Source of the DNA: Bifiguratus adelaidae
Lineage: Eukaryota; Mucoromycota; Endogonomycetes; Endogonales
Assembly: GCA_002261195.1 (NCBI GenBank)
Contig: MVBO01000203.1
Coordinates: forward strand, 1-20,546
Direction of reading: 5' to 3'
DNA: 20,546 nt
In this document: positions 8,733 to 18,117 of the stretch, piece by piece
Position numbering within the stretch: position 1 is the stretch's first letter
Layout: each line of letters opens with the position of its first letter
Translations under genes and position numbers: made by a program
Notes under the pieces: generated by a model
What the model saw: the letters and a program-made list of their open reading frames with translations, nothing else
Told to the model about the DNA's origin: nothing
Databases searched by the model: none

Positions 8733-8963
8733 GCCTTTAACCCCGTAGATGTTGAAGTGGGTTAAGGTTTTCGACTTTTTAGTTTTTCAAAATGGCTGAC
8801 AAGCACGGCTTCTACTGGATTGATAAAACTTTCAGTAGAGCAATGTTGTGCTTGTTCATCTGGAAGTACGCTTGTGGAGTTGTTCAACAAGCAGGAAATG
8901 AAAATAGGAAACCGGATTACTTTCACTCAATCAACTTGACGATCGATATATGGCACCATCGAG

Positions 8964-9488
8964 TTGTGCCGCATAGAACATGGTAACAAGGTGCAGAGAT
9001 GGATGTGTCAACGTTCATCCCTTTGTCCTTTTCGTTCAAAAGTGAATTTGCTACGTCGTGTTCCGACACGATTTCTCCCGATGTTCAATCACGTTGAGCG
9101 TATGCAAGAGGTCATAAGACCTAGTCGGAAAAAAGACGCTCGGATCGACCCAAAACTGTGCTTTGATGCTGAATTTGAAGTGTATGGCGAGTGGCTACTC
9201 GGGCATATGGACTGTAGGTATAGGTGTGAATTTTCAATAGGTCAACCGCTCATTGGCTCTTGTCACGCAATAGCGTATTTCAGGTCACCGACGGTGCTCA
9301 CAGAGATTGAGGAATGCTACTCTTTGCGTCTGCTGACTGAGCCTTTGTACAAGAAATACAAGGAGGACGCTTTGAGCAACGTAAGGCTCCGCGAGATGGT
9401 GGAGCCTAGAGAAGCGGAAAAAGCAGTTGTGACGAATGGTAGGTATTCGCTTCAAAGGTATGCAGACCTCTATGTCAATCTGGGGTAG
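8964..9488 (+). CDS. Unrecognised ORF, 174 aa
   Basis: Single open frame without introns. The C-terminal half looks protein-like (EPLYKKYKEDALSNVRLREM, then EPREAEKAVV), with mixed charged helices; the first 60 residues are Arg/Cys-rich and less convincing. There is no signal peptide, membrane segment or motif I can name. It lies between two genes of a duplicated pair but has no counterpart next to gene B. An open frame of this length is uncommon by chance in a window of this size but not rare enough to be proof. It could also be the last exon of a decayed gene. Confidence 0.25.
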   Translation: MCRIEHGNKVQRWMCQRSSLCPFRSKVNLLRRVPTRFLPMFNHVERMQEVIRPSRKKDARIDPKLCFDAEFEVYGEWLLGHMDCRYRCEFSIGQPLIGSCHAIAYFRSPTVLTEIEECYSLRLLTEPLYKKYKEDALSNVRLREMVEPREAEKAVVTNGRYSLQRYADLYVNLG

Positions 9489-10508
9489 CCTAGCACTCGC
9501 AAATTGAGAGCTTTTGACAGCGTACACGGCGCATGATGCCATGGCCAAACCAGGGGTTTGGAGTAGAGTGTATATATTGAAATCATATCAACGTTGCTAC
9601 TATAGCTGGTATGCACGAGCAAGAACTCAAGTATTAAAGTACATTCGATACCGTGGAGTCTGCGTGCTGCACTATTTCCGCTAGTTCTCGTAAGCAGAAC
9701 GCTACTGCATCGCTTCAGTTACGGCAAGATAGTTGGATTAGGATCATAGCCCACAAGCAGGAACACGACAGTCGGCCATTGCAATTTCGTCCCTGTGGTT
9801 CGTAACCTTGGGTCTTCTCGCTGCTCAACTTTGGTATTTCTGGTGGCAACCTGTCGCCTCTACTAAAATTGAACTGTATCCATTGCATAACTTTGCCATT
9901 GTAGATGTTGAAAAATATAGAGGGTTAGGGAAGATGATGATGATGTCGTGGTGATTGACATATCTGGCTCGGGGTCAGTGGCCTCCGTCTTACTTGGGCT
10001 AACCACTTAAAGTCATCGAATCTTGCGTCAAGTAGAATCTGCTCAATCAACACTTGTTCTGAAACCGCCGCCAGGAAATTTATCGAATGTTGCACGAATA
10101 CGCGTTTATTCGTCAGCAAGTTGCCTGGTTTTTCGTCAGATGGCTTGTAGTTTGGGCCCCTGTGCCAGATTTTGAGATTCCAGGCAGTTAAATTGTAGGT
10201 TTACGATGAAATTCAATGATATTTACGCGATGGCATGATTCTACAAATTGTACTTTACGCTCGACTCCGATATTGTATGGTAGGCTCAGATTGTCACATG
10301 CCGTAGCAACTTGCGGGATGCGTTGCGCGTGATTAGGTTAAGATGCTACAATGGGATCCGGCGATTCTCGCGGATTAGATCCCAGTTGGCGCAAATTTAA
10401 CATATATGGACTCGGTATAATTGGGTTTCGCGTGTCACAACATATAGGTCATCAAACAGATTGACAAGGGCCTGAAAGTGATTGCAAGTGTAACCATGCT
10501 ACGAAGGG

Positions 10509-10515
10509 TATATAT
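10509..10515 (+). promoter_or_regulatory. TATA box of GH71 gene B
   Basis: TATATAT, 60-66 bp upstream of the ATG at 10575, a normal fungal spacing. The following leader is pyrimidine-rich (GTCTTTCTCACC). Confidence 0.5.
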
Positions 10516-10574
10516 GTCTTTCTCACCCGCGGTACTACCCTGTCCTTTGCACCCGACAGAGGTAACTTTCCACC

Positions 10575-11998
10575 ATGAGACTCTTACATCTCATTTTCAC
10601 AGCTGCTGCTTTGGCCCAGGGCGTCTCGGCCGGGTACGTCTTCGCGCACGTTGTCGTCGGCAACACCGCCGCTCATACGCAGTCAACGTGGCAGAATGAC
10701 ATCACCCTTGCGCACAACGCTGGCATCGATGCCTTCGCTCTCAATATTGCTACTCCGGACTCCAATACTGCACCGCAAGTGGCTAATGCCTTCGCGGCCG
10801 CCAAGGCGCTCAACAATGGCTTCAAGCTCTTCTTCTCTTTTGACTACCTTGGTGGAGGACAGCCATGGCCGGCCACAGGCTCTAACTCGGTCGTGTCGTA
10901 TTTGACACAGTATAAGAATTCTGGAGTCTACTTCTATTACAATGGTCTACCGTTCGCGTCCACCTTTGAGGGAACCAACAACATCAACGACTGGGCTCCT
11001 GGAGGACCCATCCGATCCGGAGCTGGAGATGTCTACTTTGTTCCTGATTGGACCAGTCTTGGACCCAGTGGAGTTGCATCCCACTCGGCGAATATCCAAG
11101 GAGCCTGTAAGTGTTGGGTTAAGATGTTGTCGAGATTTGTGCGGTGTATATGTGCTCATTAATCCATCTAGTCAGCTGGGACATGTGGCCCGCTGGTGCC
11201 AACGACATGACCACTACACCTGATCAGCAGTGGGTGAGCGCGCTGGCGGGAAAGAGCTACATGATGGGTGTGTCTCCTTGGTTCTTTCACAGCGCTTCTG
11301 GTGGCACGGACTGGGTCTGGCGTGGCGACGATCTGTGGGCCCAGCGCTGGCAGCAGGTTCTGCAAATCAACCCCGCCTTTGTCGAGTATGTATCCTTGCT
11401 TCGCTTCACCTCTCAAGAGGCGCAACATGGCTGACTCTTGCCTGACAGAATCGTCACCTGGAATGATTTCGCTGAGTCTCACTACATCGGTCCCGTCTAC
11501 ACAACCAGCGAGATCGCAGCCGGCTCCAGCACATACGTCAACAACATGCCTCACGAAAGCTGGCGCGACTTCCTCCCCTACTACATCGCTATGTACAAGA
11601 AGAGCACCTTTAACATCTCCCGCGACCAGATGCAGTACTGGTACCGCACGGCTCCCGCCGCCGGGGGGTCGACCTGCGGCGTCGTTGGCAACAACCCGGG
11701 CTGGCAGACCACAATGTCGCCTAACTCCATCGTCCAGGACAAGGTCTTCTTCAGCGCGCTGCTCATGTCCCCCGCCACGGTGACGGTCCAGATAGGCAAC
11801 TACGCGGCAGTCTCGTACAATGGTGTCCAGGGCATCAACCACTGGTCGCAGCCTTTCAACGGGCAAACAGGTTCCGTTAAGTTTTCCGTCGTCCGCAACG
11901 GCGCCACGGTAAAGAGCGGGACCGGAGTAGCTATTACGGCTTCTACGACCTTGTCAAACGGATGCACCAACTACAATGCGTGGGTTGGCAGTTTCTAA
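10575..11998 (+). CDS. Secreted alpha-1,3-glucanase (mutanase), GH71, copy B
   Basis: Join 10575..11106, 11172..11385, 11449..11998; 431 aa. The signal peptide (MRLLHLIFTAAALAQGVSA) runs straight into the GH71 domain (GYVFAHVVVGNT). Motifs match copy A and include the complete RWQQVLQINPAFVEIVTWND segment, whose codons span intron 2 (GTATGT...GACAG, 63 bp). Intron 1 (65 bp) is base-for-base the same as intron 1 of copy A. The WNDFAESHYIGP motif keeps the Asp and Glu expected at the active site; copy A has G where B has A. There is no carbohydrate-binding module or linker, so the enzyme is a single catalytic unit. Role as in copy A: hydrolysis of alpha-1,3-glucan outside the cell. The gene retains the full family architecture, so it is likely the more typical of the two enzymes. 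Confidence 0.94.
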
Positions 11999-12529
11999 CC
12001 TTTTCACCGCGTAGATGCTGAGAATCCTCTTTCGTCTTTGGTTTTCCTACTTGTGTGCGACAATGGCAATTCACGCTATTGTTGGTGGCTTGCAATACCT
12101 AGCTTCTGTTATATGTTTAGTTATAGGCAGAGTGGACTCCGTAGTCCGCCTGACTCGAATGCCTATAAGATACTTCATGTAGTTAGTTTTCATGGAAAGG
12201 ATTATAGTCAAAAGAGCTATATCAATCAAAGTAAGGTTGAAGACCCCATTGTTTGTGATTTCTACGAGAACGCCCATAAGGCAATAACAGCACCACATTC
12301 ATTCATCAGAGCGCGAGCTCTCTGAGTCATTGTGCCTGTGGCGTATGTTTACATCCATCATCGTAATAGTCTCAGAAAGCATATATTATTTCGGCCGAAA
12401 CAATAGCGGACCTTCCAAGGAATGTTATCTATCATTCGGCGAATGCATGTAATGAACCAATATTTCAAAGATAGGGAGATGTATATGTAAACTCAACGGC
12501 CATTTCTTCTTGGAAAGCAAAGTACATTG
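11999..12529 (+). other. Spacer between GH71 B and the decayed Fanzor
   Basis: A 95-codon open frame (12038..12325) has no motif or splice support. The 5' end of the Fanzor element may lie here, but I see no terminal inverted repeat or target-site duplication. Confidence 0.35.
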
Positions 12530-13498
12530 CACTCGACCCTGACAGTCTTTGGTCTCTCGCAAGACCGGGGTGTCCGCAAAACAGAGTTACGTCGCGATCA
12601 ACTGCAAACTGGCGAGAGCATTTCGATATTCCTCGCAAACGGAGGCCATTCTCCGAAGTTTAGGCTCAAGGCCGAAACACTTTTGTCTGCTACCTCAGCA
12701 CCGACCGAGTTGGCTGTTCCATACGTTTCACGAAATGAATCAGGTCGATCGATTGCCAAACTCACCAATGTGGATCGGTGTCGATCCTGGTCGGCGAGAC
12801 ATTGTTACCGCGGTGAGACCAGAGTGCACGGCAAAGCTTTCAAACGGCCAATATCATCACCAGGCCACATTCGAAGAAACCGGAGCGACAGATCGGCAAT
12901 ATCATCGTATCTGCCCGTCTGCAAAGAATTAGTCGATAATCTCCCATCGCCCAAGACATTGACTTCCCCGGAAAGTCTGGCCTGTCTTCAATACCTGCGG
13001 GATCGCAAGGACCAGCTGGATATCGTACTGCAAGTAGGCTACGGTCGATCTGTAATCTAAAAGCGCTCGCGACATCCATTGTCAAGCAGAAAATCATGGC
13101 TTCCACGTGCCGGTCTCTTGTCTCTCAATGACATCCTCCTAGCGGTGGTTGCCTTTGGTGTTCAGCTGTGTTCGAATCACGCGTCAAGAGGACAGCACCT
13201 ATACCAAGAAGCAGCAGATTCGCCAAATATCTTCGACGCGTCATGAAAGTAAAAGCTTTTTCGAGCGGCCAAATCAACGCGTCGGTATGTTCCTATTACC
13301 AAGAACCCATCAAGTTTACCGCATTAGGTGGACCATCGCGATCCTTAGGCGGCCTTGAGCGCTCCACCGGCGAATGATGCGGCACTGCAAAGATGTACAA
13401 TATTCATGACATGGAATCGCAATGTGAACGCCGCTAGAAATAGGATCACTCTAGGCATTGAGCTGGCAACATCTCGACCACGTCCATTGTGTGCTTAA
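12530..13498 (+). mobile_element. Decayed Fanzor (eukaryotic TnpB-like) nuclease gene
   Basis: Remains of an OrfB/TnpB-like protein in order, spread over several frames. A segment KHFCLLPQ stands for the pre-RuvC beta region. RuvC-I is very clear as WIGVDPGRRDIVTAV at 12771-12815. A short SNGQYHH follows, then a helical LVDNLPSPKT...LQYLRDRKDQLD region (12930-13030), VVAFG (13145-13159), a zinc-finger-like segment around CSYYQEP (13285-13308), and WNRNVNAARN at 13412-13441 in the RuvC-III position, ending at a TAA at 13496-13498. Fanzors are RNA-guided nucleases of eukaryotic transposons. This copy is broken by about four frame changes and at least one internal loss between the N-terminal part and RuvC-I, and zinc/RuvC-III positions are degraded. 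Ends of the element are not visible. It stops about 220 bp before the BMT5-like gene. Confidence 0.78.
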
Positions 13499-13721
13499 TT
13501 GCCCTCTGCCCGGTCCTGTCATTCTGATGTCAATGAGGATGTCGAGATCCATGGTCATATGATGAATATCATGGTGATTGCCAGTGTCCGGAGCTGTGCG
13601 TCTAGTGTCTCTACTGCTCTGCACAAGATACTCTCAACCCTCATTGAATCCAGCAAGGCTATTGACTGATCCAAAGTTGCTTTATCGCGCAGCAGGGCTT
13701 GCACCGTTTTCGTTTTTGGCA

Positions 13722-14615
13722 ATGGGCAAACTCAAGAGTTCACTGGTCAGGCTGTTGGATAGCACACAAAAGCAAAAGAAAGCTAAAAGGTCAGAGAATG
13801 GTGTCAAGAAGACAGCTGCCGCGACTCTCAAGCCTGCCAAGGTGCCGGTACCTTTCCGTCCTTCCAACACCTGTCTGCTGATTGGTGAAGGCAACTTTTC
13901 ATTTGCGCGGAGTCTGTTGGCCAACGTCTTGCAATCACCTTCATCCTTCATCGCAACCTGCTTTGACTCTGAACAAGTCTTGTATACAAAGTACGAGGAA
14001 GCCAAAGAGAATGTCGAGTGGCTTCGGCAACACGAAGGTGAGGTGCTTTTTGAGGTGGACGGGACCATGCTCGAAAAAGTGAAGGCGATCAAGAGCAAGC
14101 GGTTTGAGCGCATCGTGTTTCAGTTTCCACATGCAGGCGCAGGGATCAAGGACCAGACGCGCAATATCAACACCAACCGAACACTCTTGCACGATTTCTT
14201 TGTTTCAGCAACACCGTTTCTCACATCTCGATCTCGCTTCAACGACGAGACGGACGGGGAGATCCACGTTACCATCAAGTCTGGTGAACCGTACTCCTTA
14301 TGGGAGATTAAAAGCTTGGCCAAGGCAACGGGTGAACTGGCGATCAAGGCAACCATTCCATTTCATGTCGAATCTTATCCTGGGTACGCACATCGGAGAA
14401 CTCTTGGGTTTAAGGAAGGTTTGAGCAAGGAGAGCAATGAAGAGATTATGCACAAGAGCCCGAAGACGTATATCTTTGTGCGCAAAGAGGTCATGGAAGG
14501 AGAATTGGAAAAGGTCAGAGCTGGCATGGAGAATCAAAGCAAGAGGAAGGGCCAGGCTCTCAGTTCAAAGAAGAAAAAGCGGCGGCAAGGAGATCACGAC
14601 ACCGATAGCGACTAG
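13722..14615 (+). CDS. BMT5: BMT5-like rRNA (uridine-N3) methyltransferase, DUF2431 family
   Basis: Single exon, 297 aa. A basic N-terminal leader (KLKSSLVRLLDSTQKQKKAK) precedes a Rossmann methyltransferase domain: CLLIGEGNFSFARSLL (SAM-binding glycine loop, about 51-66), ATCFDSEQ (acidic end of beta-2), EVDGTML (about 111-117), then IVFQFPHAGAGIKDQTRNIN (about 131-150), the signature of the family, and VTIKSGEPYSLWEI and YPGYAHRRT. The lysine-rich C-terminus (KKKKRRQG, then DTDSD) suits a nucleolar protein. In yeast, Bmt5 methylates one uridine of 25S rRNA; the same reaction is inferred here. I chose the ATG at 13722, because the duplicated fragment at 5728 starts at the same point and the 48 upstream codons (from 13578) look non-conserved. 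Length is close to that of yeast Bmt5. Confidence 0.9.
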   Translation: MGKLKSSLVRLLDSTQKQKKAKRSENGVKKTAAATLKPAKVPVPFRPSNTCLLIGEGNFSFARSLLANVLQSPSSFIATCFDSEQVLYTKYEEAKENVEWLRQHEGEVLFEVDGTMLEKVKAIKSKRFERIVFQFPHAGAGIKDQTRNINTNRTLLHDFFVSATPFLTSRSRFNDETDGEIHVTIKSGEPYSLWEIKSLAKATGELAIKATIPFHVESYPGYAHRRTLGFKEGLSKESNEEIMHKSPKTYIFVRKEVMEGELEKVRAGMENQSKRKGQALSSKKKKRRQGDHDTDSD

Positions 14616-16879
14616 GGTACATCGCATCATCTTCCTATGCAACATTGTTCCGCAACTCATGCATTGTACATTATACACGCATAACGAGCTTACTTTTAGA
14701 CATGTCCTTTGAAGCCGAGGCGACACGCCTCGTCTTTATATCATTTCCTACCTCAATGTGCATAAACAGCTGCAGCATTCCAGAAGACATCCATCAAAGT
14801 ATTGAAAGTCATATACCGCATATGTATGTACTCATAGCATTAAACTTACAAAGTTAACATCAAGGTGTCAAATCCAAGGGATACAGATGATCGTATGTTT
14901 GCAACCAAGGACAACGCCACAGCGTCACAAAAAGGGAAGCGACATCGAAGCGTTCATGCAAAGTTCATTCATTGGGCTATATCTTCTCAAAGGCGATAAT
15001 CGCTTTCACGTCCGCTAGGGTGCTGTTTGTCTTTGACAGAACCATCCCGTAAGGATAGCTTATCGTTAGGCAACTGCAAAATGCACAAGCTAACCGGTGC
15101 ATCGTGTGAACCATAAGGTGGAATAGTGTAATCCTGCAATTGCTGGCTATGTGCTGAGGCAAATGCAAGTCTTGTTGGCCGGATGTTTTCGGTTCCAATA
15201 TGTTACAGAAAAAATGTTGATCAGACTGATCTCGTTTGCGTTGGCTTGGTAACAGTGAGTTGTATTGGATCATAACTGCCAAAAATGTTTGTGGATAAAA
15301 GAGGATACTAGAGAGCCATTGAAACTTGACGGCTTCGAGTTCCACGTAAACGCTTAAGCTATCATCGGTCGGTTTCTGCAATATCTGAATGAAATCGACG
15401 TGAGCTGTGTATTGCCTGGAACATGGAGAAAGAAAAGTCAACAAGTTATTTAAGCAGGCCTTAGGGTTTGCTATGATAACTCCATAGAACGCGAGTCATA
15501 TAAGTATTATCGTTCTATCGGTCAAACGCAAAATCACCGTGCGGTGACAAGCCAGTCCTCGGAATCCAGAGCTGTCTCCTCTTGTGATATGTCGGGAATC
15601 TTAGATGAGCAGGTAGACAGATTGATGTTTTGGAATATGTCCGAGTCCCGCGTTTCAAGTCGACCTTGACAGTGGGAATACAAGAGGATGCGACTGGCAG
15701 AGAGCTCCGATGTACCTTCAAAATATAGTCGTCGGTTTCGTAGCCTTGCGATTCTTGATTTGATCTAGGATACCAGTGAAGTAATACTAGTGCCAAAGAC
15801 TCGTACTTCATCCCGTGGCATCAGGACTGGAATGATGATATCAACGCCTGCTTCTCTTGTCTTGCATCGAAGGCGCCTAGCTACGTGCATAGCGAATCCA
15901 ATCCGGAGTCGTGAAGAGCGTTTGATGAGCTTCTCCGAACAGACAGAAGCGCATCGAGTCTTTGAATAACCTCAATAAAGGTACCGATAATGCGCTGAGC
16001 AAAAACCTTCCAAAAGCGCGCTCCATTGGAGGGTGCGGGTAACGGTATTGGCCCTTTCCTCCGATACTGGTCATGTTGACGAATGTTTTCTGTGCAAGAG
16101 TGGCAACTGCTTCTTGGCAATAATGGGCTGTTTTCTTCGCACCTCGCTTGACTGGATGTCTTGGTGATGAACAAATATCGATACCTCAGAAATCGATACT
16201 GCGTACCTGTTGACGAAGGATGAGCAATTCGATCGCATAATGTAAAGTCTTGGCGCTTGTATAGTCGAACAGGTTAGAGAATGCAGCGTCCAAGCCAGCA
16301 CAAGGCACACACATAGATGGTGAATGTATGTTTACCCTCCTCAGAACCTTGGAAGATGAGTAGGGACATGAGAAATATGAATGGTTAGAAAAACTCAAAT
16401 ATAAACTCTTATAGATCTGACCATAAACCAAACACGGCGAGAAACGCAAGAGAAGGGAGGCAAAAGAACAAGATGAACGTTTCCCGCGCTTCCCAAATGT
16501 TATCGAGCACTTGTGTAACGCTTCGGCGTGGGCTATCCGTCGACACATGTGTGCCATCTCGTCACCTGTCCTCCCAGGGCATTGAGGCAGGCATGAGCTT
16601 AAAGAAGTCAAGGAAATGGTAGGGAAAGGATGTAGTGATATATCACCACATCCGTCAAGCAGACCGGTTAGGTTACCATCCCCTTGTACGTGAAAAGGAA
16701 TGGTATTCGCCTCATTTAGGACCATTCTACGTATAAGCCACTGCGGCCATGTGAGACAGTGCCAGGATCACCGGATGGATTTCCGACGTGGCTCATCTCT
16801 GATTTACGTATTCGCAGCCAATGGAGGAACGGCTGCAAACCCGAGGTCCTTCCGTCTCCATACCGTGAGGGGAAAGACA
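14616..16879 (-). other. 2.2-kb stretch with no gene I can support; weak minus-strand frames
   Basis: Minus-strand open frames occur at 14977..15444 (155 codons), 15515..15811, 15881..16174 and 16186..16725 (179 codons). Some parts look protein-like, for example KFQWLSSILFYPQTFLAVMI, ARFWKVFAQRIIGTFIEVIQ and LFDYTSAKTLHYAIELLILR, so they may be pieces of one or two decayed or multi-exon minus-strand genes. I recognise no family and could not join them by splice signals with confidence. No rRNA or tRNA was noticed. Confidence 0.3.
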
Positions 16880-17519
16880 TCCAGCTACAAACCGTCAAAG
16901 ATCGCGCTGCTGTTGGTGGATCCTCTCAATGATTACATTAGCCCGAACGGCAAGATGTGGCCGCAATTTAAAGCCATTGCCGAGGAGGTCAAAATGCTGA
17001 GCAATCTCAAGAAATTGTTAGAAGCGGTAAGGGCCAGGAACATCCCAAATTGTTTATATTCGCCATGCAAAATATGTTCCCGGCAATCACCTCGGATGGC
17101 GTTACTCACGCCAAGCCAACAGACCCACGAAAGCGAAAAGTTGTTTGCGCTGGACTCTTGGGAGCCAAAGATCATCCGCTTCTTACTCCCCAAACACCAA
17201 AAGATTTGATCGTACAGGAACACACCAACATGTCCGGTTTGCAAATACGGATCTTATATGCAACTCCGGATATAGGGCATTGACCATGCTGTGCTAGCTG
17301 GTGTATCCGCGAATTCTCGTAGGGATGCGACCAGACGATAGGCAAGCGAGCTTGGGTACCACAACCACCATGATCAAGGATGCTACGGCATCAAAGGAAC
17401 GTTATGGCGCCGCGGTCAATGTGTGTTGGAAGATTTACGCGCATGCCGTCATGTCTACCGCCGAGTGGATTGCCGCCCTCAACCCAATTACACGAGCTCT
17501 GCAGTATAGAGCAATATAG
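16880..17519 (+). pseudogene. Decayed isochorismatase-like cysteine hydrolase, copy 1
   Basis: Begins with SSYKPSKIALLLVDPLNDYI, the usual N-terminal LLVDPxND strand with the catalytic Asp, then GKMWPQFKAIAEEVKML and LLEAVRARNIP. After a frame change near 17045 the equivalent of the HRW.PGDYDGW.HP segment is degraded; FANTDL and VLAGVSANS are still legible in separate frames near 17235-17320, and TTTMIKDATA with YAHAVMSTAEWIAAL closes the domain in a third frame to 17519. The family normally has LAGxxANTCIExTGR, with the nucleophilic Cys; here the Cys is absent (VSANSRRDATR) and the expected Lys of IVKEH is Gln. With at least three frame changes and no matching introns, I call it a host pseudogene. 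Intact members hydrolyse isochorismate-like or amide substrates. Confidence 0.75.
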
Positions 17520-17847
17520 CTGAGGACGCTGTTTTTCGGAGTTCGTGCTGGGGACATGTAATCAAATGACAGACTCAATCGCTCTATGCACTATGATCCT
17601 CACCTTACATGTTTATTATCTGCATATATTTAGCAACCATTGCAATGTAGCGTCTATAGATTAGATATCAAGACAGAGTTTGAAACATTCCAGTCTTTGT
17701 GCACGCCCGATCCCACTCGCAGACACCTGTTTAGTCCTGCGAGGCACTGCAGTTTCAAAGGGATGGAGTGACGAGCAAAGATGGCGAGTCTGAAAATTAA
17801 ACGCACATATTGATGAACCAGGCGACGCTCATTTATCACAGATCAAC
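17520..17847 (+). other. Spacer between the isochorismatase-like relics; 3' flank repeated at about 18044
   Basis: It contains no gene. The bases around 17580-17625 (AATCGCTCTATGCACT, then CCTTACATG and TTATCTG) resemble 18040-18090 (AATTGCTCTATGCACT, then ACTTTACAATTG and TTATCTG), so the 3' flank of copy 1 appears again after copy 2. Confidence 0.45.
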
Positions 17848-18114
17848 ATGCGCCTCCTAACCGAATCTGACAGCGAATACAAGCCCGCAAAGCCGTCACT
17901 CTTATTGGTGGATCCTTTCGACAATTATATCAGTGAACATGGCAAGATATGGCTGAAGCTGAAAGAGCTTGCTGGTATTGAGCCTGACAGCAGTGTTGCA
18001 AAATGGCAACTTGCGTTGGGTATTTTCTGGGAAAACAACAGCACCAAATTGCTCTATGCACTTTTCCTACTTTACAATTGCTTATCTGTCATGGATACAC
18101 ATAACAACACGTAG
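17848..18114 (+). pseudogene. N-terminal fragment of an isochorismatase-like gene, copy 2
   Basis: An open frame of 88 codons whose first ~50 residues are clearly family: KPAKPSLLLVDPFDNYISEH, then GKIWLKLKELAGIE, parallel to KIALLLVDPLNDYISPNGKM of copy 1. Everything after the second helix is missing: the Lys and Cys regions are absent and the frame continues into sequence resembling the 3' flank of copy 1. It therefore looks like a paralogue with one large internal deletion. The start ATG and leader are intact, so a short peptide could be made, but not an enzyme. It ends just before the convergent stop of the prolyl hydroxylase gene at 18118. Confidence 0.65.
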
Positions 18115-18117
18115 CCT

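Larger units (their letters stand above)
8733..10574 (+). other. 1.8-kb spacer between the GH71 genes
   Basis: It contains one 174-codon open frame (8964..9488, listed separately), a small GAT repeat (ATGATGATGATG, near 9932-9945) and the promoter of gene B. No mobile-element ends, tRNA or GH71 remnant were recognisable. A 12-base match to the 3' flank of gene A (GTAGATGTTGAA, near 9902) is short enough to be chance. Confidence 0.4.

Noticed and set aside
9895-9930. Possible leftover of a third GH71 3' end (shared GTAGATGTTGAA)
   Set aside because: A 12-base match is expected by chance in a window this size, and flanking bases do not align.
12038-12325. 95-codon open frame after GH71 B
   Set aside because: No recognisable motif, no homologue after GH71 A, likely 3' flank sequence.
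13165-13185. GTGTTCGAATC resembling a tRNA T-loop
   Set aside because: No acceptor, D or anticodon stems can be drawn around it, and it lies inside the Fanzor relic.
13578-13721. 48-codon N-terminal extension of the BMT5-like gene
   Set aside because: The duplicated fragment at 5728 begins at the same internal Met, and the extension lacks conserved features.
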